Source: a bacterium
Lineage (GTDB): Bacteria; Patescibacteriota; Minisyncoccia; UBA6257
DNA length: 16,438 bases
Reading direction: 5' to 3'
Assembly: GCA_030673525.1 (NCBI GenBank)
Contig: DAOVIY010000002.1
Span: 1-16,438 of the forward strand
Shown: one piece after another, positions 7,838 through 14,167 of the stretch
Numbering within the stretch: position 1 is the first letter of the stretch
How the letters are laid out: each line of letters begins with the position of its first letter
The notes under the pieces: generated by a model
The model's input: the letters and a program-made list of their open reading frames with translations, nothing else
Databases searched by the model: none
What the model was told of the DNA's origin: nothing
Made by a program: the position numbers and the translations under genes

Positions 7838-8380
7838 ATGAAATTTAGAATTAAAAATTACAAAATTACAAAATTGAAAACAAAGGCTTTTACTCTTGTT
7901 GAAGTTTTAGTTTCGGTAAGCCTTTTTGTGATGGCTATAGTAGCTCTTTCGCAAGTATATATATCAATTATACGTTCAGAAAGAATTGCTTACGCTCTTT
8001 TAAATAGTGAAAATAATATTAGGAATAGTTTGGAGATTATGGCGCGTTCAATTAGACTTGGTAAGAATTTTGAGATTTTACCAGATAACAAAAGATTATG
8101 TTTTGATTATTATTTAGAGGGAGCTTGGGAAGGATATTGTTATCGTTTTAATGTTGATGATTATACCTTAGAAAAATTAAGCAAGGATGGTTCTTATGTA
8201 TCTATGCTTGATCCATCGTTAAAAGTTAATTATGGGCAATTTTATAATAAAGGAGGTTTATCTGATTCTCAGTCGGTAATAATCATTGTTTTAGAAGTTT
8301 CTACCAGTGTCAGGCAGCAGCAATATTTATTTAATTTACAAACCGCTATAACTCCAAGATATTTAGGGGGAGAAATTTAA
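7838..8380 (+). CDS. Minor pseudopilin, GspJ/PilW-like
   Basis: The 180-residue protein has a basic leader and the prepilin motif KTKA-FTLVEVLVSVSLFVM, with Glu at +5 and Ala at -1. The segment IRNSLEIMARSIRLGKN resembles the GspJ/PilW region that follows the N-terminal helix. The leader codons are built partly from the microrepeat AATTAAAAATTACAAAATT (7849-7867), which also occurs at 6733-6751 but is read there in a different frame. The next gene starts 2 nt after the stop. Confidence 0.75.
   Translation: MKFRIKNYKITKLKTKAFTLVEVLVSVSLFVMAIVALSQVYISIIRSERIAYALLNSENNIRNSLEIMARSIRLGKNFEILPDNKRLCFDYYLEGAWEGYCYRFNVDDYTLEKLSKDGSYVSMLDPSLKVNYGQFYNKGGLSDSQSVIIIVLEVSTSVRQQQYLFNLQTAITPRYLGGEI
7849..7867. 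repeat. 19-nt direct repeat, copy 2
   Basis: This is identical to 6733-6751 but is read in a different frame (RIKNYKI) in the GspJ-like gene. The ACAAAATT unit is then repeated once more, a sign of a nucleotide-level repeat and not of protein homology. Confidence 0.75.
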
Positions 8381-8382
8381 TT

Positions 8383-8745
8383 ATGAAAGATTTTAATACT
8401 AAGTACACAATACACAATATACAATATAGACCCTCTGGCCAGATATTTTTAATGAGTATTTTAATTTTGAGCGCTGTGATGGTATCTGCTTTATTTTTAA
8501 TGTCTATTTTTATTAAAGATTTTCGTCAATCTGTAGAAACATCAGAATCTGTTAAAGCATTCTATGCGGCTGACTCAGCTATGGAATGGCAGATTTATAA
8601 TAGTTTAAATGATCCAGAGGCTTCTGCTCCAGTGATGATTAATGGTACTAGTTATGATTCTCAGAATAATTTTTCCACTACTGGCAATATTAAAACAACT
8701 GGGGTTTCAAGACGAGTTCGCCGTGGACTTGAAGTTAACTTCTAA
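8383..8745 (+). CDS. Small PilX/GspK-like pseudopilin
   Basis: The 120-residue protein has a single N-terminal hydrophobic helix after SGQIFLMSILILSAV. It lacks the FTLxE motif: position +5 after the Gly is Met, and absence of Glu5 is a known property of GspK-type tip pilins. The segment ETSESVKAFYAADSAMEWQIY matches the PilX N-terminal pattern of an Ala-Ala pair followed by a Glu. It is far shorter than classical GspK (about 300 residues), so the globular domain is missing or reduced. It is last in an order resembling GspG-O-H-I-J-K. Codons 7-15 are made from a TACACAA microrepeat. Confidence 0.68.
   Translation: MKDFNTKYTIHNIQYRPSGQIFLMSILILSAVMVSALFLMSIFIKDFRQSVETSESVKAFYAADSAMEWQIYNSLNDPEASAPVMINGTSYDSQNNFSTTGNIKTTGVSRRVRRGLEVNF
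8404..8428. repeat. TACACAA-type tandem microrepeat in coding sequence
   Basis: TACACAA is repeated twice in tandem and followed by the variant TATACAATATA. It encodes the leader residues YTIHNIQY of the PilX-like protein. A related tract occurs in gatA at 11881-11914. Confidence 0.6.
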
Positions 8746-8751
8746 GGGGCT

Positions 8752-10845
8752 ATGAATAAATTGGAAGTCAAAAAGAGGATTGAGAAGCTCAGGAAGGCAA
8801 TACGAAAATACCGTTACGCTTATCATATTTTGAACCAATCAACAATTTCAGACGAAGCATTAGATTCTTTAAAAAAAGAATTATTTGATTTTGAACGGCA
8901 ATATCCAGAATTTATTACTCCTGATTCTCCCACCCAAAGAGTAAGTGGAAAACCATTAAAGAATTTTAAAAAAACGGAACATAACGTTCCGATGTTTTCA
9001 TTAAATGACGCTTTTAGTGAAGAAGATATGTATGATTGGTATGAAAGGATTAAAAAACTCCTTCCATCTTTGGTCAAAATAGATTTTTATTGCGAGTATA
9101 AATTTGATGGTTTGGCAATTTCTTTAGAATACAAAGATGGGATTTTAGAAATTGGTTCAACTCGAGGAAATGGGAAGATAGGTGAGGATGTCACGCAAAA
9201 TCTTAAAACTATAGATGCTATCCCTTTACGCTTATTAAAAAATGAAGAGATTATTGACAATTTAATTAAAGCAGGAATGGGAAAAATAGCTAAACGCTTG
9301 GAAAAAGATTTCCCTCGTAATTTAGAAGTGAGAGGAGAAGTACTTTTGGATAAAAAAGAATTTGAGCGGATTAACAAAGAGCGAATAAAACAAGGACTTT
9401 CCCCTTATGCTAATCCTCGTAATGTTGCCGCTGGTTCAATACGGCAATTAGATTCCAAAATTACATCAAGTCGTCGTTTGGATTCTTATATCTATGAATT
9501 AGTCACAGATTTAGGCCAGGAAACTCATGAACAAGCACATTTAATTTTAAAAGCATTTGGGTTTAAGACTCATAATGATAATAAAAAAGCGAATTCTTTA
9601 GAAGAAATTTTTGTTATTCATAAACAAATAGGAAAACAAAGGGATAATTTGCCCTATGAAATTGATGGTGTAGTTGTTATAGTAAATAATAATGAGTATT
9701 TTGAAAAATTAGGAGTAGTGGGTAAAGCTCCACGTGGCGCGATAGCTTATAAATTTCCTTCCAAAGAAGCCACAACAATTATAGAAGATATTATTATTCA
9801 AGTAGGGAGAACAGGCGTTTTAACTCCAGTAGCAATTTTAAAACCAATTCAAATAAGTGGAGTAACTGTTACTCGTGCTACTCTTCATAATAAAGAAGAA
9901 ATAAAAAGATTGGGAATAGAAATAGGTGATACTGTGATAGTAAATCGGGCTGGTGATGTTATTCCTCAAGTTGTAAAGGTTCTAAAAGATTTACGGATTG
10001 GTAAGGAAAAGGTTTTTCAGATGCCTAAAAAATGTCCGGTTTGTGGATATTCTATTAAAGAAGACGATGGTGGGATTTTAGTTCGTTGCCTAAATAAGGA
10101 TTGTTCTGCTCGTTCTCAGGAAAGACTTTATCATTTTATTGGAAAGGGGGCATTTGATATCAAGGGTATTGGTCCAAAATTGATTGATAGATTTTTGGAT
10201 GAAGGGCTAATTCAAGACGCTGCTGATTTATTTGATTTAAAAGAAGGGGATATTGCTCCATTGGAAAGATATGGGGAAAAATCTAGTCAAAATATTATTT
10301 TTACAATTCAAGCAAATAAAAATATATTATTAAACCGATTTTTGTTTGCTTTAGGCATTCTTCATATTGGAGAAGAAACAGCATTGCTTTTAGCTAAATA
10401 TTTCCAAAGAAAACTTCATTTGGATAAATTCTCAATTCAAAATTTAATAAAAGTCGGTTCTGGCTTAGAGCAAGAAGAATTAGAAAAAATTCCTTCTATT
10501 GGACCCAAAGTAGGGCAGGCAGTATATGAGTGGTTTAATAATAAAAAGAATATTGAGTTTCTTAAAAATCTTAAACAAAAAGGCATAAAATTATTGCCCA
10601 TGGTTATTCCAAAAGAAAGAGGAGAATTAAAAGATTTAGTTTTTGTAATCACCGGGGTTTTAGAATCAATGTCTCGCGAGCAAGCAAAGGAGAAAATAGT
10701 AAATCAAGGCGGTAGAGTAAACGAAACTCTTTCTTCAAAAACAGATTATTTAATTGCTGGCGAAAAACCAAGTTCCAAATATGAAAAAGCAAAAAGATTA
10801 GGAATAAAAATTATTAATGAGAAAGAATTTCTAAAGATAATATAA
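8752..10845 (+). CDS. ligA: NAD-dependent DNA ligase (LigA)
   Basis: LigA seals nicks in replication and repair using NAD+. At 697 residues it is full length. The Ia domain (YHILNQSTISDEALDSLKKEL) is at the N-terminus. The adenylation motif is KFDG with catalytic Lys at residue 117. Next come STRGNGKIGEDVTQN, the OB-fold with GRTGVLTPVAIL, and a C4 zinc finger (C428, C431, C446, C451). Helix-hairpin-helix repeats (GIGPKLID, IPSIGPKV) follow, and the BRCT domain runs from about residue 620 to the end (VFVITGVLESMSREQ). The gene begins 6 nt after the last pilin gene, with AAGGGG just before the ATG at an unusually short spacing. Confidence 0.97.
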   Translation: MNKLEVKKRIEKLRKAIRKYRYAYHILNQSTISDEALDSLKKELFDFERQYPEFITPDSPTQRVSGKPLKNFKKTEHNVPMFSLNDAFSEEDMYDWYERIKKLLPSLVKIDFYCEYKFDGLAISLEYKDGILEIGSTRGNGKIGEDVTQNLKTIDAIPLRLLKNEEIIDNLIKAGMGKIAKRLEKDFPRNLEVRGEVLLDKKEFERINKERIKQGLSPYANPRNVAAGSIRQLDSKITSSRRLDSYIYELVTDLGQETHEQAHLILKAFGFKTHNDNKKANSLEEIFVIHKQIGKQRDNLPYEIDGVVVIVNNNEYFEKLGVVGKAPRGAIAYKFPSKEATTIIEDIIIQVGRTGVLTPVAILKPIQISGVTVTRATLHNKEEIKRLGIEIGDTVIVNRAGDVIPQVVKVLKDLRIGKEKVFQMPKKCPVCGYSIKEDDGGILVRCLNKDCSARSQERLYHFIGKGAFDIKGIGPKLIDRFLDEGLIQDAADLFDLKEGDIAPLERYGEKSSQNIIFTIQANKNILLNRFLFALGILHIGEETALLLAKYFQRKLHLDKFSIQNLIKVGSGLEQEELEKIPSIGPKVGQAVYEWFNNKKNIEFLKNLKQKGIKLLPMVIPKERGELKDLVFVITGVLESMSREQAKEKIVNQGGRVNETLSSKTDYLIAGEKPSSKYEKAKRLGIKIINEKEFLKII

Positions 10846-10875
10846 TGCAAATTCATTCGTAATTCGTTCATTTTT

Positions 10876-11160
10876 ATGGATTTTACAGAAATAGACCATT
10901 TACTAAAATTAGCAAGAATAGAATTATCTTCTCAAGAAAAAGAGAGGATTGCTTTAGATCTTGAAAACATTTTAGATTATGTAAGACAATTACAAAAAGT
11001 GAATACTAATGGCATAGAACCAATGACAGGCGGCACTTTACTTGAAAATATTTATCGCGAAGACAAAATTGATAAACAAAAACAGAATGTGAGTAAAGAA
11101 TTAAAAGAATCTGCTTCTTCTTTAAAAGATGATTATTTTAAAATACCACCAATTTTCTAA
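10876..11160 (+). CDS. gatC: Asp-tRNA(Asn)/Glu-tRNA(Gln) amidotransferase subunit C (GatC)
   Basis: GatC is the small subunit that wraps around GatA and GatB in the transamidosome that converts mischarged Glu-tRNA(Gln) and Asp-tRNA(Asn). The 94-residue protein has the family opening LLKLARIELSSQEKE and the pattern ILDYVRQLQKVNTNGIEPM. The N..RED segment follows. It sits 3 nt upstream of gatA. The 30-nt gap before it contains an ATTCGT-type microrepeat. gatB is not in this window. Confidence 0.9.
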   Translation: MDFTEIDHLLKLARIELSSQEKERIALDLENILDYVRQLQKVNTNGIEPMTGGTLLENIYREDKIDKQKQNVSKELKESASSLKDDYFKIPPIF

Positions 11161-11163
11161 AGT

Positions 11164-12567
11164 ATGATTAAAGAAATACATCAAAAATTAGTTGACAGAG
11201 AGATTACTGCCACAAAATTGATTAGTAGTTATTTTGAAGTAATTAAGGAAAAAGATTCACAAATTAAAGCCTTTTTAACTTTGACTAAAGATCAAGCATT
11301 GGAACAAGCTGAAAAAATAGATGAGAAGATTAAGAAAGGAAAGAAAATTAATATTTTAGAGGGAATTCCTTATGCAGTTAAAGATAATATGTTGGTTAAT
11401 GGAGTAAAGACTACTGCAGGTTCAAAGATATTAGCAAACTATACAGCTTCTTTTGATGCAACAGTAATAAAAAAACTAAAAGAACAGGGGGCAATTGTAT
11501 TAGGAAAAACAAATATGGATGAATTTGCTATGGGATCTTCAACAGAAAATTCAGCTTTTTTTACAACAAAAAATCCATATGATTTGGAAAGAGTTCCAGG
11601 TGGTTCTTCTGGAGGTTCTGCAGCGTCCGTAGCGAGTAAGATGTCAGTTTTTGCTTTGGGGTCAGATACTGGGGGATCAATTAGGCAACCAGCTAGTTTT
11701 TGTGGCGTAATTGGGTTTAAACCAAGCTATGGTTCAGTTTCCCGTTATGGGCTTATTGCATTGGCTTCATCTTTGGATATTATAGGTCCACTAGCCCAAA
11801 GTGTGGAAGATGCGGAAATAATTTTTAAAAGCATTACTGGTAAAGACCAAATGGATTCAACTTCTTATAATTTAGAAAAAATACACAATACACCGTACAG
11901 AATACAGAATACAGTTTTCGGATTGCCTAAAGAATATTTTCAAGAAAGGTTGGATGATAAAATCAAGAAAGCTATTGAAGAAGTGATCAAAAAGATTAAA
12001 TCCCAAGGAGCAACAATTAAAGAAGTTAGTTTGCCTTCTACTTCTTATGCTTTGCCTTGTTACTATATTATTATGCCTGCTGAAGCAAGTTCTAATTTAG
12101 CTCGTTTTGATGGTATTCGTTATTCCCCGATGAACAATTATCCTAATTTGCATGATTTATATTTTAAAACCAGAGGAGAAGGATTTGGAGCAGAAGTGCG
12201 TAGAAGAATAGTTTTAGGAACTTATGTTTTATCAAGCGGTTATTATGATGCTTATTATAAAAAAGCCCAGCAGGTAAGAAGATTAATTGCTAAAGAATTT
12301 GATAAAGTTTTTCAGAAAGTTGATTTTCTCATTACTCCTACTTCTCCTACGTTTCCTTTTAAGATTGGTGAAAAAATTGATGATCCATTATCAATGTATC
12401 TTTCTGATATTTTTACAGTGGGTGCTAATATTGTCGGCGTACCAGCAATAAATTTGCCTTGTGGGCAAGCAGGCAATTTGCCTATAAATATGCAGATTAT
12501 TGGACCATATCTTTCTGATTTTTCATTATTAAATATAACAAAAACAATTGAAGATATTATTTTATAA
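11164..12567 (+). CDS. gatA: Asp-tRNA(Asn)/Glu-tRNA(Gln) amidotransferase subunit A (GatA)
   Basis: GatA hydrolyses glutamine and supplies ammonia for tRNA-dependent amidation. The 467-residue protein carries the amidase signature with the complete Ser-cisSer-Lys triad: K73 (AVKDN), S148 (GGSSGGS) and S172 (DTGGSIRQPAS). The spacing of 75 and 99 residues matches that of characterised GatA enzymes. The GSSTENSAF and FKPSYGSVSRYG segments are also typical. The linker near residues 237-249 (EKIHNTPYRIQNT) is encoded by tandem ATACACAAT/ATACAGAAT microrepeats. The stop overlaps the next ATG by one base. Confidence 0.96.
   Translation: MIKEIHQKLVDREITATKLISSYFEVIKEKDSQIKAFLTLTKDQALEQAEKIDEKIKKGKKINILEGIPYAVKDNMLVNGVKTTAGSKILANYTASFDATVIKKLKEQGAIVLGKTNMDEFAMGSSTENSAFFTTKNPYDLERVPGGSSGGSAASVASKMSVFALGSDTGGSIRQPASFCGVIGFKPSYGSVSRYGLIALASSLDIIGPLAQSVEDAEIIFKSITGKDQMDSTSYNLEKIHNTPYRIQNTVFGLPKEYFQERLDDKIKKAIEEVIKKIKSQGATIKEVSLPSTSYALPCYYIIMPAEASSNLARFDGIRYSPMNNYPNLHDLYFKTRGEGFGAEVRRRIVLGTYVLSSGYYDAYYKKAQQVRRLIAKEFDKVFQKVDFLITPTSPTFPFKIGEKIDDPLSMYLSDIFTVGANIVGVPAINLPCGQAGNLPINMQIIGPYLSDFSLLNITKTIEDIIL
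11881..11914. repeat. ATACACAAT/ATACAGAAT microrepeat inside gatA
   Basis: Tandem variants of a 9-nt unit (ATACACAAT, then ACAGAATACAGAATACAG) encode IHNTPYRIQNT in the linker between GatA core segments. The frame is kept. It resembles the tract at 8404-8428. Confidence 0.6.
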
Positions 12568-13058
12568 TGACAGAATTTATTTTTACTTATTTTTTTTATT
12601 TTAAATCTTTTTGTCTTGCAATGTGTTGCGGGTTATTGATCGGAATTATTTATTATTTTTGGAAATTACGTCTTTTTACTAAATGGGCAGAAAGATGGCA
12701 AAATTGGTGGGGGATTATTCCGGTTTTTTCTTTATCTGGTAAAAGGCGTAAAGAATGGAAAAAAATTGATAAACTTTTAAAAGAATCAAATCAATCTTCA
12801 TGGAAATTAGCAGTGTTTAAGGCAGAAGCCATAGCGAAAAAAACATTAAATTTTATGGGGTATGCTGGGGATGATTTTACAAAGATTTTAGATGAATTAA
12901 GATTTAGAGGGTATCAAAATTTGGAAATTTTATTTCAGCTTCATAATATTGGAGAAAAGATTATTGGAGACAAAAATTTTTCTTTGAGCCAAAATAGAGC
13001 AAAAGAAATTGTACGCATATATAAGAAATTTTGGGATGAATTATTAAATACTCTGTGA
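12567..13058 (+). CDS. Membrane-anchored protein of unknown function
   Basis: The 163-residue protein has one membrane segment (residues about 12-32, FKSFCLAMCCGLLIGIIYYFW) and then a basic, Trp-rich stretch (LFTKWAERWQNWWG). A helical domain of about 90 residues follows, with WKLAVFKAEAIAKKTL, GYAGDDFTKIL and a C-terminal RAKEIVRIYKKFWDELL helix. I recognise no characterised family. The helical part resembles, in layout, small helical proteins I have seen next to gatA in related genomes; that is recollection, not demonstrated. The TAATG junction with gatA suggests translational coupling. Confidence 0.7.
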   Translation: MTEFIFTYFFYFKSFCLAMCCGLLIGIIYYFWKLRLFTKWAERWQNWWGIIPVFSLSGKRRKEWKKIDKLLKESNQSSWKLAVFKAEAIAKKTLNFMGYAGDDFTKILDELRFRGYQNLEILFQLHNIGEKIIGDKNFSLSQNRAKEIVRIYKKFWDELLNTL

Positions 13059-13061
13059 GGG

Positions 13062-13090
13062 TTGCATTTAACCTACTTTTCTTTTATAAT
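13062..13090 (+). promoter_or_regulatory. Promoter of the tRNA-fMet gene
   Basis: A -35 of TTGCAT (13062-13067) and a perfect -10 of TATAAT (13085-13090) are separated by 17 nt. The predicted transcription start is about 13097, which coincides with the first base of the tRNA. The upstream gene ends 3 nt before the -35. Confidence 0.6.
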
Positions 13091-13096
13091 AAAAAC

Positions 13097-13389
13097 CGCG
13101 GGGTGGAGAAGTAGTATCTCACGAGGCCCATGAAAATTTTGTGGCCCAGGATGGTAACGTTCTGTGGAAAAACTCTCTAAATTGCCGGGAACCCCTTAAG
13201 GTAATTTATATTTTAAGGGCAATCAGCAGCCAAGCTTCTTATATTTTTTGTAAAGTTATAAGAATAAGGTTCAGAGACTATAATGGGAGCTCCCTTTATA
13301 AAGAAGGGAGATGGGATAGTCCATTCCATTTGGTAACAAGTGGTAGTATTAAGAACCTCGAGACGCTGGTGCAATTCCAGCCCCCGCAA
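13097..13389 (+). tRNA. Initiator tRNA-fMet (CAU) interrupted by a group I intron
   Basis: The exons are 13097-13131 and 13354-13389 and give a spliced tRNA of 71 nt. Acceptor CGCGGGG pairs with CCCCGCA except for the C1-A72 mismatch, which is the hallmark of bacterial initiators. The D stem GAGA/UCUC has the initiator pair A11-U24. The anticodon stem is CGAGG/CCUCG, with CAU as anticodon and A37 A38 supplied by the 3' exon. The T stem is GCTGG/CCAGC and the discriminator is A. CCA is not encoded. Oddities are C33 instead of U33, a 7-nt D loop (AGUAGUA) without the GG pair, a 4-nt variable loop, and G at position 55 of the T loop (TGCAATT). The intron lies between U36 and A37. Confidence 0.93.
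13132..13353 (+). ncRNA. Group I self-splicing intron in tRNA-fMet, 222 nt, without ORF
   Basis: The core elements can be folded by eye. P1 pairs exon CCAU with internal guide GUGG (13141-13144), with the required U-G wobble at the 5' splice site. P2 is 13147-13153/13158-13164 with a GUAA loop. P3 is CTCTC (13173-13177) with GGGAG (13285-13289). P4 is ATTGC (13181-13185) with GCAAT (13219-13223). P5 is CCTTAA/TTAAGG (13194-13199/13213-13218). P6 is TTCTTATA/TATAAGAA (13236-13243/13257-13264). P7 is GACTAT/ATAGTC (13276-13281/13316-13321). P8 is CTCCCTT/AAGGGAG (13290-13296/13304-13310). P9 is CCATTTG/CAAGTGG (13326-13343) with a GUAA loop. The intron ends in G (13353). CAGAGACTA and ATAGTCC are typical of bacterial tRNA introns of the IC3 type; the subtype is inference. 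Confidence 0.92.
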
Positions 13390-13400
13390 CAAAATATTAT

Positions 13401-13474
13401 GCCAGGGTAGCTCAGTCGGTTAGAGCATAGCACTCATAAAGCTAAGGTCGTGGGTTCAATTCCCACCCCTGGCA
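13401..13474 (+). tRNA. Elongator tRNA-Met (CAU)
   Basis: Acceptor GCCAGGG pairs with CCCTGGC, D stem GCTC/GAGC encloses a normal GG-containing loop, and the anticodon loop is CTCATAA with anticodon CAT at 13435-13437. The T arm is GTGGG-TTCAATT-CCCAC and the discriminator is A; CCA is not encoded. The pair 31-39 is an A-A mismatch. The arm resembles elongator Met (CACTCATAA), but a lysidine-modified tRNA-Ile2 with the same CAT anticodon cannot be fully excluded. It starts 11 nt after tRNA-fMet. Confidence 0.88.
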
Positions 13475-13485
13475 CTTATCAAAAT

Positions 13486-14157
13486 ATGCCGATTTTCAAA
13501 ACAAAAGATGAGGATTTTTTTAAAAAGTGGACATCGAAAATGGCATATGTATTAGGATTTATTGCTGCTGATGGAAGTCTAATAAAAAATAAAAGAGGAG
13601 CTTGTTTTTTAGAAATTCAGTCCATTGACAAGGAGATTATTTGTAAAATCAAAAAAGCACTGCGTACAAATCTTGCTGTAGGCCTATATCAACCAAAGAA
13701 TAAGAATTATAGTAAAAGATATAGGTTGCAAGTAGGGTCAAAAGAGATTTTTAAGGATTTGTTAAATTTAGGTATTGGCTCTAGAAAGAGTAAAACAATA
13801 AAACTCCCTATCTTATCAAATAAATATTTTTCCCATTTTCTACGTGGATATTTTGATGGAGACGGATGTGTGAATATTTGTACATATCAGAGAAAAAATA
13901 GAAAAAACCTTTCGACTATTCTTAGTTCTGAATTTGCATCAGGAAGTAAGGACATACTCATTGAAATAAAAAATAGGCTTCAGGAAATGAATATTATAAA
14001 AGGAGGTTCATTTTTTTATAATCAAGGTTATCGTCTTTCGTTTTCTATTAATGATTCATTGCGTCTTTATGAGTTTATGTATAGCGATTTGGATAATGAT
14101 TTATATTTAAGTAGAAAAAAATGTATATTTGAGGAATATTTAAAACGCAAAAATTAA
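13486..14157 (+). CDS. Free-standing LAGLIDADG homing endonuclease
   Basis: The 223-residue protein carries two LAGLIDADG motifs, as in monomeric enzymes: YVLGFIAADGSL (residues 21-32, acidic D29) and FLRGYFDGDGCV (about 117-128, acidic D126). Each acidic residue would bind a catalytic metal. Basic stretches between the motifs (KNKNYSKRYRLQV, GIGSRKSKTIKL) fit DNA binding. The ATG at 13486 is preferred; the GTG at 13450 would extend the frame into tRNA-Met. The gene occupies the spacer between tRNA-Met (11 nt) and tRNA-Asp (10 nt) and is not inside an intron. The nearby tRNA-fMet intron has no ORF, so this enzyme may act on that site in trans; this is inference. Confidence 0.9.
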   Translation: MPIFKTKDEDFFKKWTSKMAYVLGFIAADGSLIKNKRGACFLEIQSIDKEIICKIKKALRTNLAVGLYQPKNKNYSKRYRLQVGSKEIFKDLLNLGIGSRKSKTIKLPILSNKYFSHFLRGYFDGDGCVNICTYQRKNRKNLSTILSSEFASGSKDILIEIKNRLQEMNIIKGGSFFYNQGYRLSFSINDSLRLYEFMYSDLDNDLYLSRKKCIFEEYLKRKN

Positions 14158-14167
14158 TTATTTAAAT

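Noticed and set aside
13141..13410. An 89-codon open frame across the intron and the 3' half of tRNA-fMet
   Set aside because: It lies entirely on folded RNA (group I intron, tRNA exon) and has no protein-like features; it is open by chance.
13401..13474. The CAT tRNA as tRNA-Ile2 (lysidine type)
   Set aside because: The anticodon arm CACTCATAA and acceptor resemble elongator Met more closely; kept only as a minor alternative.
13450..13485. A GTG start that would extend the homing endonuclease by 12 residues
   Set aside because: This stretch is the 3' part of tRNA-Met; the ATG at 13486 directly after the tRNA is the sensible start.
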